Notes: generated by a model not told the origin, from the letters alone. A stretch of DNA of 64,000 nucleotides from Streptomyces sannanensis (GCF_039536205.1 NZ_BAAAYL010000001.1:620001-684000), one strand, 5' to 3'; shown: positions 44,158 through 53,279, counted from the stretch's first letter. A program made the numbers and translations.

Positions 44158-44871
44158 ATGGCAGAGCTTGTCTACCGGCCGGTCGTCGGCACCGCTCTCG
44201 CGATGTTCAAGGCGCTCGACCTGAAGATCGACGTACGCGGCTCCGAGAACATCCCACGGTCCGGCGGCGCGGTGCTCGTCAGCAACCACATCGGCTATCT
44301 GGACTTCATCTTCGCCGGAATGGCCGCCCTGCCACAGAAGCGTCTGGTGCGCTTCATGGCGAAGGACTCCGTCTTCAAACACAAGATCTCCGGCCCGCTG
44401 ATGCGCGGTATGAAGCACATTCCGGTGGACCGTGAGAACGGCGAGGCCGCGTACGCCCATGCGCTGGACTCACTGCGCAAGGGCGAGATCGTGGGAGTCT
44501 TCCCCGAGGCCACCATCTCGCAGTCGTTCACTCTCAAGAGCTTCAAGTCGGGGGCGGTGCGCATGGCCCAGGAAGCCGGCGTGCCGCTGATCCCGGTGGC
44601 ATTGTGGGGCACCCAGCGGCTGTGGACCAAGGGACGGCCGCGCAATCTCCGCCGCAGCCACATCCCGGTGACGATCCGGGTCGGCGAGGCCGTGGAGGCC
44701 CGCACCGACCAGTACGCCGGGGCCCTCACCCGTCGCCTGCGTCAGCAGGTGCAGGAGCTGCTGGAGGCGGCGCAGCGCGCCTATCCCGTGCGCCCGAAGG
44801 ACGCGCACGACACCTGGTGGGTGCCCGCACACCTGGGCGGCACGGCGCCGACCCCCGAGCAGGTGCGCTGA
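44158..44871 (+). CDS. 1-acyl-sn-glycerol-3-phosphate acyltransferase (PlsC family)
   Basis: A 237-residue acyltransferase. The catalytic HX4D motif is VSNHIGYLDFIFAG (about residue 44), and the acceptor-binding motif is GVFPEATISQSFTLKSFKSG (about 114-133). It also has RFMAKDSVFKHK and a final basic region with VPLIPVALWGTQRLW. It would acylate lysophosphatidic acid in phospholipid synthesis. Streptomyces genomes carry several paralogues, so its exact acyl and acceptor preference cannot be assigned. Confidence 0.93.
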   Translation: MAELVYRPVVGTALAMFKALDLKIDVRGSENIPRSGGAVLVSNHIGYLDFIFAGMAALPQKRLVRFMAKDSVFKHKISGPLMRGMKHIPVDRENGEAAYAHALDSLRKGEIVGVFPEATISQSFTLKSFKSGAVRMAQEAGVPLIPVALWGTQRLWTKGRPRNLRRSHIPVTIRVGEAVEARTDQYAGALTRRLRQQVQELLEAAQRAYPVRPKDAHDTWWVPAHLGGTAPTPEQVR

Positions 44872-44883
44872 AACGTTTCCGGC

Positions 44884-45483
44884 TCACAGGCCGGTGGGCA
44901 GTGTCCGCCAGAGGTACGGGCGGTCGGGGGCTGCCCTCAGCACGTCCAGGACAGCCGGATGCGGTTCCGCGTAGAGCCCCGGGTAGTCCACTTCGCCGCA
45001 CTCGGGCCGTACGGTCCAGGCCAGCCGCTCACCGTCGAGGGAGAACCGAACGTCGACCCCCGGCTTGTCGCCCCGGGGGTCCTGCCGCGCCCACGCTCCC
45101 CGGCCGGGTGGCTTCACGGCGACCAGACCGTGGATGACCGGGTTGGAGCCGTCGTCGGCGGCGAGCAGTTGGTAGCACAGCCCGGCGGGGATCCCCCGGG
45201 CCCGCAGCAGTGCCGTCAGGGCGTGCGCCTTGGCGTAGCAGATGCCGGTGCGCTGCTCGATGACGTCCGAGGAGCGCCAGGTCACCCGCATGTCGCCAGA
45301 GTCGGCCGAGTGCGGGACGGTGTCGCGTACGAACTCGAAGGCCGCCTTGGCGTATGAATACGCATCCGCGGCGCCGAGTGCGAGGCGGGCCGTCGTTTCC
45401 TGCACCAGCGGATGGTCGTGGCCGATGGCCTCGCTCGCCGCCAGATAGGCGAACATCTGCGGGCTCTGCTGAATCAGCTCCAT
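44884..45483 (-). CDS. Transglutaminase-like protein
   Basis: A 199-residue protein from ATG 45483; a longer start at 45552 is possible. The transglutaminase-core triad is suggested by Cys in QRTGICYAKAHALTALLRAR (about residue 81), His in PVIHGLVAVKPPG and an Asp about 20 residues later (VDVRFSL). The N-terminal half is helical (MELIQQSPQMFAYLAASEAI). In bacteria such proteins are usually cysteine peptidases or amide hydrolases; the substrate is unknown. It is convergent with the PlsC gene, 12 bases apart. Confidence 0.88.
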   Translation of the reverse strand: MELIQQSPQMFAYLAASEAIGHDHPLVQETTARLALGAADAYSYAKAAFEFVRDTVPHSADSGDMRVTWRSSDVIEQRTGICYAKAHALTALLRARGIPAGLCYQLLAADDGSNPVIHGLVAVKPPGRGAWARQDPRGDKPGVDVRFSLDGERLAWTVRPECGEVDYPGLYAEPHPAVLDVLRAAPDRPYLWRTLPTGL

Positions 45484-45559
45484 GGTGCGGGATCGTAAGG
45501 AAGCGGCCGGACGGAATCCAATGGATTTCCATCCGGCCGCATACTCATGCACCGAGGCG

Positions 45560-46648
45560 CTAGCGTGCCATCTCGTCCTTCAGCGCCGCCAGGAAGCCGT
45601 CGACGTCTTCCTCACGGGTGTCGAAGGAGCACATCCAGCGTACGGTGCCGGCGGCCTCGTCCCAGAAGTAGAAGCGATGACGCTTCTGCAGGCGCAGGCT
45701 CACCTCGTGCGGCAGCCGTGCGAAGACGGCGTTGGCCTGCACCGGGTAGAGGATCTCCACCCCGTCGACCTCACGCACGCCCTCGGCGAGCCGCTGGGCC
45801 ATGGAGTTGGCGTGCCGGGCGTTGCGCAGCCACAGATCGCGCGCGAGGAGCGCCTCCAGCTGCACCGACACGAAGCGCATCTTGGACGCCAGCTGCATGG
45901 ACATCTTGCGGACGTGCTTCATCTGGCGCACGGCGTCCGGGTTGAGGACGACCACGGCCTCACCGAAGAGCATGCCGTTCTTCGTACCGCCGTAGGAGAG
46001 CACGTCCACGCCCACCTCATTGGTGAACGTCCGCATGGGCACGTCGAGCGACGCGGCCGCGTTGGCTATGCGGGCACCGTCGAGGTGGACCTTCATGCCG
46101 CGCTCGTGCGCGTGCTCGCAGATGGCCCTGATCTCTTCCGGCGTGTAGACCGTGCCCAGCTCGGTGTTCTGGGTGATCGACACGACCTGCGGCATCGCCC
46201 GGTGCTCGTCCTCCCAGCCCCATGCCTGCCGGTCGATCAGCTCGGGGGTGAGCTTGCCGTCCGGCGTCGGCACGGTGAGCAGCTTCAGCCCGGCCATCCG
46301 CTCGGGCGCACCGCCCTCGTCCACGTTGATGTGCGCGCTCTCGGCGCAGATCACCGCGCCCCAGCGGTCGGTCATCGCCTGGAGGGCGGTGACGTTGGCA
46401 CCCGTACCGTTGAAGACCGGGAAGGCCTCCGCGTACTGGCCGAAGTGGCTGTGCATCACCCGCTGGAGGTGGTCGGTGTACTCGTCCTCGCCGTAGGCGA
46501 CCTGGTGGCCGCCGTTGGCGAGGGCGATTGCCGCGAGAACTTCCGGGTGGGCACCCGCGTAGTTGTCACTGGCGAAGCCGCGTACCGCCGGGTCGTGATG
46601 ACGACGTGCGTCGGTCTTGGACGGGATCACGGCTTGGGGGTCAGCCAC
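45560..46648 (-). CDS. Low-specificity L-threonine aldolase family protein
   Basis: A 362-residue PLP enzyme of fold type I. GTG 46648 overlaps the 3' end of the SDR gene by 22 bases, indicating coupling. Motifs are GFASDNYAGAHPEVLAAIAL (start of the fold), CAESAHINVDEGGAPERM, ITQNTELGTVYTPEEI, KVHLDGARIANAAASL (the PLP-N1 Asp) and the Schiff-base Lys in VDVLSYGGTKNGMLFGE (about 221). It would cleave L-threonine or related beta-hydroxy amino acids to glycine and an aldehyde. Confidence 0.9.
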   Translation of the reverse strand: MADPQAVIPSKTDARRHHDPAVRGFASDNYAGAHPEVLAAIALANGGHQVAYGEDEYTDHLQRVMHSHFGQYAEAFPVFNGTGANVTALQAMTDRWGAVICAESAHINVDEGGAPERMAGLKLLTVPTPDGKLTPELIDRQAWGWEDEHRAMPQVVSITQNTELGTVYTPEEIRAICEHAHERGMKVHLDGARIANAAASLDVPMRTFTNEVGVDVLSYGGTKNGMLFGEAVVVLNPDAVRQMKHVRKMSMQLASKMRFVSVQLEALLARDLWLRNARHANSMAQRLAEGVREVDGVEILYPVQANAVFARLPHEVSLRLQKRHRFYFWDEAAGTVRWMCSFDTREEDVDGFLAALKDEMAR

Positions 46649-47382
46649 AGACGGTTTCCGTTCACTTCCTGGGCGGGCTGCTCCCACACGCCGACGATGG
46701 CCTCGGCCAGATCCTTGACGTCGGTGAAGCCCGCGAACTTCGCACCGGGCCGCTCGGCGCGCATGGCGTCGTGCACCAGTGCCTTGACCACCAGGATCGC
46801 AGCAGCCGTGGACGGGCCTTCCTCGCCCCCCGCCTTGCGGAAGTCGTCGGCCAATGCCAGGGTCCAGGCCTCGGCGGCCGCCTTCGACGCGGAGTACGCG
46901 GCGTTGCCGGCCGTGGGCTTGGACGCACCGGCGGCGCTGATCAGCAGATAGCGGCCGTTGTCGCTGCGCTTGAGCGCCTCGGCGAAGGCGAGCGAGGTGT
47001 GCTGGACCGTGCGGATGAGCAGCTTCTCCAGCAGGTCCCAGTCGGCGAGGTCGGTCTCGGCGAAGGTCGCGCTCCCGCGCCAGCCGCCGACCAGGTGGAC
47101 CAGGCCGTCGATCCGGCCGAACTCCTTCTCGATGCGCGCGGCCCAGGCACGGGCCGCATCCAGGTCAAGCAGGTCGACGGTGTCGCCGGTGACGGTGGCG
47201 CCCCCGTGGGCGTACCGCGCGGCGTCCACGGCCTCCGCGAGACGTCCGGCGTCCGCGTCGGCCCCGACAACGGTCGCGCCCGCCTCGGCGAGCCGCAGCA
47301 GGGCGGCCCGACCGGCCGGTCCGGCGGCTCCGGCCACCGCTACCACACGGCCGGCGAGCGGCCCGTTGTTGTTGCTGGTCAT
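46627..47382 (-). CDS. Short-chain dehydrogenase/reductase
   Basis: A 251-residue SDR from ATG 47382, preceded by GGAGGGG. The cofactor motif is degenerate: VVAVAGAAGPAGRAALLRLA replaces the usual TGxxxGxG. The catalytic Ser is in LLISAAGASKPTAG, with YSASKAAAEAWTLALA (YxxxK). DTVDLLDLDAARAW is the adenine-binding Asp region. The substrate is unknown. It precedes and overlaps the threonine-aldolase gene, and together they may process a beta-hydroxy or beta-keto amino acid; that link is inferred from position. Confidence 0.88.
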   Translation of the reverse strand: MTSNNNGPLAGRVVAVAGAAGPAGRAALLRLAEAGATVVGADADAGRLAEAVDAARYAHGGATVTGDTVDLLDLDAARAWAARIEKEFGRIDGLVHLVGGWRGSATFAETDLADWDLLEKLLIRTVQHTSLAFAEALKRSDNGRYLLISAAGASKPTAGNAAYSASKAAAEAWTLALADDFRKAGGEEGPSTAAAILVVKALVHDAMRAERPGAKFAGFTDVKDLAEAIVGVWEQPAQEVNGNRLWLTPKP

Positions 47383-47408
47383 GTTCTCAATCCCCTCCGT
47401 ACGAATGC

Positions 47409-48800
47409 TCACGCGGCGTCGACGTCCGCCGCTGTGATGCCCTTGGTGGAGGCGATCACATTCTTCAGCTTCTTGGCGAGCGCCTCAAAGAACATGCTCA
47501 GCGGAAACTCGTCGTCCAGCACGTCATCCACCAGCTTGCGCGGCGGCTGGGTCAGGTCCAGGGCCTCCGGGCCCTTGGCCCAGCGGGAGCCGGGGTGCGG
47601 GGCGAGATAGGTGGACACCAGCTCGTACGCGGCGAACCAGTGGACCAGCTTCGGGCGGTCGATGCCGTCGCGGTAGAGCTTCTCGATCTCGCCGCAGAGC
47701 TGGTTGGTGATCTGCGGGGCCCGCTCCCAGTCGATCTTCAGCGTGTTGTCGGTCCAGCGCAGCACGTCGTGCTTGTGCAGGTACGCGAAGAGCAGCTGGC
47801 CGCCGACGCCGTCGTAGTTGCGCACCCGGTCGCCGGTGAGCGGGAAGCGGAACATCCGGTCGAAGAGGACGGCGTACTGCACGTCACGGCCGTGCGGGTT
47901 GCCCTCGGCCTCGAGCTTCACGGCCTGCTTGAAGGAGGTCAGGTCGCAGCGCAGCTCCTCCAGGCCGTACATCCAGAACGGCTGGCGCTGCTTGATCATG
48001 AAGGGGTCGAACGGCAGGTCGCCGTGGCTGTGGGTGCGGTCGTGGACCATGTCCCACAGGACGAAGGCCTGCTCGCAGCGCTTCTGGTCGCCGAGCATCT
48101 GCTTGATGTCCTCGGGCAGCTCAACACCGAGGGTCTCCACGGCCGCCTCGGTGACCACGCGGAAGCGGGCCGCCTCGCGGTCGCAGAAGATGGCGCCCCA
48201 GCTGAAGCCGTCCGGGACCTCGCGCACGGCGACGGTCTCCGGGAACAGCACCGCGGAGTTGGTGTCGTAGCCAGCGGTGAAGTCCTCGAAGGTGATGCCG
48301 CAGAACAGCGGGTTGTCGTAGCGGGTGGCCTCGAGCTCGGACAGCCACTCGGGCCAGACCATGCACAGGACGACGGCCTCGAAGTTGCGGTCGAGGTTGC
48401 CGTTCTGCGTGTACATCGGGAACAGCACCAGGTGCTGGCGGCCGTCGGTGCGGTTCTCCGCAGGCTGGAAGGCCATCAGGGAGTCCAGGAAGTCCGGGAC
48501 ACCGAAGCCCTGATCGGCCCACTTGCGCAGGTCGACGACGAGCGCCTGGTGGTAGGCGGCGTCGTGGGCCACCAGTGGGGACAGCTCCTCGACAGCGGCG
48601 GCCATCCGCTCGACCACGGCCCGCACGTCCTCACGGGAGGGCGCACCCTCGGCATCGAAGTCGATCGAGCCGTCCTTCGACTGCCAGGGGCGGATCTCCT
48701 CCACGGCATTCTTGAGCGCGGGCCAGGCAGGGTGGCCGACCACCCGAAGGTCGGCAGGTGCGCCCTCAGCAGCCACGTCCTGCACAAGAATTTCCGTCAT
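47409..48800 (-). CDS. DUF6421 family protein
   Basis: A 463-residue soluble protein from ATG 48800 with GGAGGAAG upstream. It matches the conserved actinobacterial DUF6421 family from memory, with blocks such as FPMYTQNGNLDRNFEAVVLC, SWGAIFCDREAARFRVV, HDRTHSHGDLPFDPFMIKQR, QPFWMYGLEELRCDLTSFKQ and DRMFRFPLTGDRVRNYDGVG. The HDRTHSHGDLPFD segment is rich in His and Asp and could be a metal site. No function is known to me. It lies 26 bases upstream of the SDR gene, so DUF6421, SDR and aldolase probably form one transcript. Confidence 0.85.
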   Translation of the reverse strand: MTEILVQDVAAEGAPADLRVVGHPAWPALKNAVEEIRPWQSKDGSIDFDAEGAPSREDVRAVVERMAAAVEELSPLVAHDAAYHQALVVDLRKWADQGFGVPDFLDSLMAFQPAENRTDGRQHLVLFPMYTQNGNLDRNFEAVVLCMVWPEWLSELEATRYDNPLFCGITFEDFTAGYDTNSAVLFPETVAVREVPDGFSWGAIFCDREAARFRVVTEAAVETLGVELPEDIKQMLGDQKRCEQAFVLWDMVHDRTHSHGDLPFDPFMIKQRQPFWMYGLEELRCDLTSFKQAVKLEAEGNPHGRDVQYAVLFDRMFRFPLTGDRVRNYDGVGGQLLFAYLHKHDVLRWTDNTLKIDWERAPQITNQLCGEIEKLYRDGIDRPKLVHWFAAYELVSTYLAPHPGSRWAKGPEALDLTQPPRKLVDDVLDDEFPLSMFFEALAKKLKNVIASTKGITAADVDAA

Positions 48801-49249
48801 GTCACTTCCTCCACGGGAGAACCTTGCGTCAACGCAGCGTATACACGTGCGGTTCTTCCGTACAAGAGGGCGTTCGGGAAAATATCCCGCTAACCCCCCA
48901 CTATCGCCGTGGTTCTTCCTGTCTGAAGCGGTTGCGGCAATTGCTTCTGTCAGCCCGGCAAACGTTTCGCAGGCCTCGTCGATGACTTCGGGACAGGGAG
49001 CGGCGCCATGCCGCCACCGAGGCGGGCCGTCGCACACAGGAGCCCGGCCCGGTCGGGCGTCAACTCCGGGAAGACGCACCCACTCACGGGTGACGAGTAC
49101 GGGCCGTCGGAGCTCCGCGGCAGGGCGGATCGCTCCGCTTCCCGCGCGCGGCGGGGGTCATCACCGCTGCCGGCCACTAGGCTGCGCCCTGCCGCGCGGA
49201 CACGGGACAGTTCCGCACGGAAGCCGCAGTCGACGGAAGCAGGTGAACC
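48801..49249. other. 449-base divergent intergenic region
   Basis: It separates the DUF6421 gene (leftward) from the GDPD gene (rightward). The first ~100 bases are AT-richer and should hold the DUF6421 promoter: reading leftwards, TTGTAC and TATACG occur with a 16-base spacer near 48840-48870. Frames open in the remaining GC-rich part lack family motifs and I do not call them. Confidence 0.4.
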
Positions 49250-49933
49250 TTGAACTTCCTCACCATCGGTCATCGCGGAGTCATGGGTGTCGAGCCGGAG
49301 AACACCCTCCGTTCCTTCATCCGCGCCCAGCATGCGGGTATGGACGTCATCGAGCTGGATCTGCATCTGAGCAAGGACGGCGCGCTCGTCGTCCTGCACG
49401 ACGCGGATGTGGACCGTACGACGGACGGCACCGGGCCGGTCACCGACAAGACCCTCGCCGAGCTGCGCGAGCTCGACGCGGGCCATGGCGAGCGCGTACC
49501 CCTCTTCGAGGAGGTGCTGGACGCCGTGTCCGCGCCCCTTCAGGCCGAGATCAAGGACTCGGCCGCGGCGCGGGCCCTCGCCCAGGTGATGCACCGGCGC
49601 GACCTGGTCGGGCGTGTCGAGGTCGCGTCCTTCCACGACGCCGCCCTGGCCGAGATCGCCGCGCTCGTACCGGGTGTGCGGACCGCGCTGATCGCCAGTA
49701 CCTGGGGCGATGACGTGGTGGACCGCGCCAGGGCGGTAGGGGCCTCTTCGCTGGCGCTGAACATCCGCCGGCTGACGCTCGAGGTCGTCGAGCGAGCGCA
49801 TGCGGAAGGACTCAAGGTCATCGGCTGGGTGGTGAACACCCAGGACGAGCTCCGGCTGGCCCGCGCGCTGGAGCTCGACGGGATCGCCACCGACCTCCCG
49901 GAGATCCGCCGCACCGGCCGGTTCACCGCCTGA
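49250..49933 (+). CDS. Glycerophosphodiester phosphodiesterase
   Basis: A 227-residue GDPD-fold enzyme from TTG 49250. All family landmarks are seen: IGHRGVMGVEPENTLRSFI (His and Glu), DVIELDLHLSKDGALVVLHD (metal-binding ExD and catalytic His) and DRTTDGTGPV. Near the C-terminus, KVIGWVVNTQDELRLARAL and GIATDLPE follow. It hydrolyses glycerophosphodiesters to sn-glycerol 3-phosphate and an alcohol in phospholipid turnover. No signal peptide is present, so it is intracellular. It converges on the GNAT gene, 7 bases apart. Confidence 0.94.
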   Translation: MNFLTIGHRGVMGVEPENTLRSFIRAQHAGMDVIELDLHLSKDGALVVLHDADVDRTTDGTGPVTDKTLAELRELDAGHGERVPLFEEVLDAVSAPLQAEIKDSAAARALAQVMHRRDLVGRVEVASFHDAALAEIAALVPGVRTALIASTWGDDVVDRARAVGASSLALNIRRLTLEVVERAHAEGLKVIGWVVNTQDELRLARALELDGIATDLPEIRRTGRFTA

Positions 49934-49940
49934 CGCAGCC

Positions 49941-50468
49941 TCAGGAAAGCGGCTTGACGAGCAGCTCGAACTCGAGGTCCGGGCGCTGCGGAATGCCGAA
50001 GCGCTCGTCGCCGTACGGGAAGGGGTTCGTCTCCCCCGTACGGCGATAGCCGCGGCGCTCGTACCAGGCGATGAGCTCGACGCGCACCGAGATCACCGTC
50101 ATGTGCATCTCGCGCGCACCCCATTCCTCGCGCGCGATCCGCTCCGCCTCGGCGATGATCCGCTTGCCGAGGCCGGCGCCCTGGAGTTCCGGGCTGACGG
50201 CGAACATGCCGAAGTACACGGCCTCGCCGCGGTGCTCCAGCTGGCAGCAGGCGATGATCCGGCCGTCCCCCTCCACGGCCAGCAGCCGGCTGCCGGATGT
50301 GGTGATGACCGCACGGACCCCCTCGGGGTCGGTGCGCTGCCCCTCGAGGATGTCCGACTCCGTGGTCCATCCCTTCCGGCCGCTGTCCCCCCGGTAGGCC
50401 GACTCGACCAGCGCCACGACCGCGTCGACATCGGATTCGGTGCCGTCCCGGAAGGTGAGGGTCTCCAT
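49941..50468 (-). CDS. GNAT family N-acetyltransferase
   Basis: A 175-residue acetyltransferase from ATG 50468. The acetyl-CoA pyrophosphate loop is SPELQGAGLGKRIIAEAERI (Q/RxxGxG/A). The beta-bulge strands are AVYFGMFAVSP and MHMTVISVRVELIAWYERRG, followed by the YxRRGYRRTGETNPFPYGDE ending. The acceptor cannot be inferred. Family members acetylate amines of antibiotics, amino acids, peptides or proteins. Confidence 0.92.
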   Translation of the reverse strand: METLTFRDGTESDVDAVVALVESAYRGDSGRKGWTTESDILEGQRTDPEGVRAVITTSGSRLLAVEGDGRIIACCQLEHRGEAVYFGMFAVSPELQGAGLGKRIIAEAERIAREEWGAREMHMTVISVRVELIAWYERRGYRRTGETNPFPYGDERFGIPQRPDLEFELLVKPLS

Positions 50469-50534
50469 CGTGAGCTTTCTCCCGTCTGTACTGGCTTTTC
50501 CGACGAGACTAGCCCGCCCACCAAGGACCGCTTC

Positions 50535-50939
50535 ATGGTGCATGTACTGAGCAGCAGGATCCTGCTTCGTCCCACCGACCCGGAGCGCTCCCGCGCCTTC
50601 TACGGCCGGACGCTCGGCCTCGCCGTCCACCGCGAGTTCGGCGTCGGCCCGGAGCGCGGGACCGTCTACTTCCTCGGCGGCGGCTTCCTCGAGGTGTCCG
50701 GCCGCGCCGGCACCCCGCCCGCGCCGGATCTCGAGCTGTGGCTCCAGGTCGCGGATGTCCAGGCCGCGTACGGCGAACTGTCGGCGCGCGGCGTCGAGGT
50801 GCTCCGGCCACCGGTGAAGGAACCGTGGGGGCTGATCGAGATGTGGATCGCCGACCCGGACGGCCACAGGATCGTCCTCGTCGAGATCCCGGCGGACCAT
50901 CCCCTCAGGCGGGACCAGCGCACGCTCGGCGACGACTGA
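50535..50939 (+). CDS. VOC family (glyoxalase/dioxygenase-fold) protein
   Basis: A 134-residue protein made of two beta-alpha-beta-beta-beta units: RILLRPTDPERSRAFYGRTL with LGLAVHREFG, then ELWLQVADVQAAYGELSARG and EMWIADPDGHRIVLVEIP. The E..IADPDGHRI.L.E end is typical of glyoxalase/bleomycin-resistance proteins. It lies divergently 66 bases from the GNAT gene. The substrate is unknown; possible roles include resistance or small-molecule metabolism. Confidence 0.92.
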   Translation: MVHVLSSRILLRPTDPERSRAFYGRTLGLAVHREFGVGPERGTVYFLGGGFLEVSGRAGTPPAPDLELWLQVADVQAAYGELSARGVEVLRPPVKEPWGLIEMWIADPDGHRIVLVEIPADHPLRRDQRTLGDD

Positions 50940-51285
50940 CCAGCGCGTCAGGGCGGGCGGAACTGGGTGTCGTGCGGGGCCGGATCACGCCCAACCGGGC
51001 GATCCGGCCGCCCTCTTGGACGCTCCGGGGCATGAGTCCGAAGCGCGGTCGTACGCGCGGCAGAGGGGGCATGTTCTCGAAGCTGCCGCTGACGCTGCAT
51101 CAGATGGGCCGACTGCGCGAACAGTCCGGCCGGCCCGCGAGCGGCCGGCGGTTCTTCGTCGGCCGCGGACAAGTCCTCCGCGTGGCCGTGTGCTCCCCCT
51201 GTGTGCCGGTGCGCTCGCGTAGGCACCGGGCTGTGCGGGCATCGACTTCTCGATGTGTCGGCAGGGCCCGAGGGGGAGGTGTGCC
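50940..51285. other. 346-base stretch with no supported gene
   Basis: Open frames are present because of the high GC, but none shows family motifs or a good start. The end of the stretch holds the GGGGGAGG ribosome-binding site of the DUF5134 gene. Confidence 0.5.
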
Positions 51286-51837
51286 GTGCATGGTCCGGCG
51301 CTGTCCGGGTGGTTGCTCGTGGCACTGTGCGGGATGACCGGTGCGTACTGTGTGCTGCGAATGCGCAGCGAATCCGGGCCGGAGCGCGCCGGTGCGGCCG
51401 GTGAGGCACTGATGGGGTTCGGCATGGCCGCGATGGCCGTGCCCGCCGCGGCGGTCACTCCCCCGGGCTGGGTGTGGGGCGGGTACGCCGTCGTGTTCGG
51501 CGGCGCGGCACTTCGGGCCCTGGGGGCCGCCAGGAGCGGCGGGCACCATCTGCACCATCTGGTCGGTTCGCTGGCGATGGTCTACATGTCGTTGGCGATG
51601 CTCGCGCCGCCGGGCGGCGGGCATGCGGGGCATGGGGCGGGGGCCCCTGCTGGGGTTCCGCCGGTGACGGGCGCGTTGCTGGCGTACTACGCCGCGTACG
51701 TGCTGCGGACGGGCGCCGCGCTGGTGCCGGTGCCCGTCGCGGCGGGCGTCGCCGCCCGTGGGACGCGGTCCGAGCTGGCGTTGGCGTGCCGGCTGGCGAT
51801 GGGGCTCGGCATGGTGGCGATGCTGCTCGCGCTCTGA
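51286..51837 (+). CDS. DUF5134 membrane protein
   Basis: A 183-residue membrane protein. GTG 51286 was chosen because GGGGGAGG lies 6 bases upstream. About five hydrophobic segments are visible. A histidine cluster SGGHHLHHLVGSLAMVYM and a loop GGGHAGHGAG are typical of DUF5134 proteins. The histidines suggest metal binding (copper is often proposed for such clusters), but this is not shown. It is followed 92 bases later by an M56 peptidase gene. Confidence 0.85.
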   Translation: MHGPALSGWLLVALCGMTGAYCVLRMRSESGPERAGAAGEALMGFGMAAMAVPAAAVTPPGWVWGGYAVVFGGAALRALGAARSGGHHLHHLVGSLAMVYMSLAMLAPPGGGHAGHGAGAPAGVPPVTGALLAYYAAYVLRTGAALVPVPVAAGVAARGTRSELALACRLAMGLGMVAMLLAL

Positions 51838-51929
51838 GCCTCCGAGACGGCACGGACGAAACCGTGGTGTGCGTCACTTGCCGCGCAAGGCCATACCCGT
51901 CGGTACAGCCCCACTCATAGGCTGGCGTC

Positions 51930-52865
51930 ATGATGGTCTCCCTCGCGCTGCTGCTGCTCGGCGTCGTGGCCGCCGTCGCCGCCCCCCGACTGCTGTCGCG
52001 GGCCGACTGGCCGGAGCGCGAGCCGGTGGTGGCGTTGTGGGTGTGGCAGTGCGTCGTGGCCGCCGTGCTGATCTGCTTCGGGCTTTCGATGGTGCTGAGC
52101 GCGGCCGCCGCCTGGCAGGAGGTACGGGGCCAGGTGTTCGCGCCCGCGCCCCGCGCGGTCGTCGAGGCCTACGCGCTGGGCCCGCACGGGCCCTGGGCGG
52201 CGGTGATGGCGGTGGCACTGGCCTGCGGCGGGGCCTGGACCGCGGCGATGCTCACCCGTGAGATCCGCAGGGCGCGGGCGCGTCGGGCCCAGCAGCGCGC
52301 CGAACTCCTGTTGCGCGCCCCGCTGCTGCCCGGTGAGAAGCCGGGCGGCGATCCTCTGGTCGTACTGGAAGGAGAGCGCCCGGACGCCTGGTGGCTGCAC
52401 GGCACGGCGCCCCAGCTGGTGATCAGCACTGCGGCGATGAGACGACTGAAGGGCCATCAGCTGGACGCGGTGCTGGCGCACGAGCAGGGTCACGCCCGGG
52501 CCAGGCACGACTGGCTGCTGAACTGTTCCGCCGCGCTGGCCAACGGCTTCCCCCGGATCCCGGTGTTCGCCGCGTTCCGTGACGAGATGCACCGACTGGT
52601 CGAACTGGCCGCCGACGACGCCGCATCACGTCGGTTCGGGCGGCTGACGATCGCTCTCGCCCTGGTGGAACTCAATGAGCACCGCGGCGTGTTCGGCCCT
52701 TCCCCGACCCGGGAGGGCGAGGTGTCGCAGCGTGTGCGCCGGCTGCTGACCGCGGCGCCGCGCCTCACCGCGGGACGGAGGCTGCGGCTGACCGCGGCCG
52801 CGACGCTCGTCCCCGTGGTACCGCTTCTGGTGGCCTTCGTACCGGGTCTGAGCGCGCTGGCATAG
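51930..52865 (+). CDS. M56 family membrane metallopeptidase (second copy)
   Basis: A 311-residue membrane protein from ATG 51930. It has two N-terminal hydrophobic segments, a third near 90-110 and the zinc motif HEQGH in LDAVLAHEQGHARARHDWLL (about residue 182); VELAADDAASRRFG gives the downstream acidic ligand region. A final hydrophobic segment ends the protein. Unlike the copy at 35913 it has no adjacent blaI-like gene. The preceding DUF5134 gene may be in the same transcript. Confidence 0.9.
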   Translation: MMVSLALLLLGVVAAVAAPRLLSRADWPEREPVVALWVWQCVVAAVLICFGLSMVLSAAAAWQEVRGQVFAPAPRAVVEAYALGPHGPWAAVMAVALACGGAWTAAMLTREIRRARARRAQQRAELLLRAPLLPGEKPGGDPLVVLEGERPDAWWLHGTAPQLVISTAAMRRLKGHQLDAVLAHEQGHARARHDWLLNCSAALANGFPRIPVFAAFRDEMHRLVELAADDAASRRFGRLTIALALVELNEHRGVFGPSPTREGEVSQRVRRLLTAAPRLTAGRRLRLTAAATLVPVVPLLVAFVPGLSALA

Positions 52866-52925
52866 CCCGCGGCGGATGCGTTCCGCCAGGGCCTCCCCTC
52901 GCACTCCCCCCACACCTCACACGGC

Positions 52926-53279
52926 ATGGCTGCACGCGCGGGCGTGCTGTTCGTTCGGTTGGCATCGGCACTCCTGGGGCTCGTCATGTCCCGATGGGGG
53001 CCGCTATGGGCACTGGACCGGCAGACGGCGGACGAGTTGCACCGCTCGGCGGTGGCAGCGGGCTGCTGTTGTGGCCACTGGCCCTGCACCGGCCGCGCCC
53101 GGCCGTGGGGATGCGGCGCTCGTAGTGGCGGCCGTCTCCGTGGCGGAGGTGGGCTTCACTCACCTGTACCTGGGTGTGCACTGGTTCTCGGAGGTCCTGG
53201 GCGGCCGGCTGCTGAGGGCCGCGCTGGTGACGCCGTCCATCGCCGCGTACCAGCGGTGGATCACGGACGCACGGCGGTG
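52926..53279 (+). pseudogene. PAP2 phosphatase remnant with frameshift and deletion
   Basis: The first frame gives GVLFVRLASALLGLVMSRWG and PLWALDRQTADELHRSAVA, then degenerates. A second frame, ending at 53279, gives VAEVGFTHLYLGVHWFSEVL followed by GGRLLRAALV. The latter is the last PAP2 motif (GxxRxYLGVHWxxDVxGG) with the His kept and the Arg lost. The first two catalytic motifs are missing. A full PAP2 membrane phosphatase has about 200-230 residues. This is a decayed phosphatidic-acid-phosphatase-like gene followed by a strong hairpin at 53291. Confidence 0.75.

Noticed and set aside
49008..49253. Plus-strand open frame of 81 codons ending at the GDPD start
   Set aside because: Arg/Ser/Pro-rich product without motifs; typical of chance frames in GC-rich DNA.
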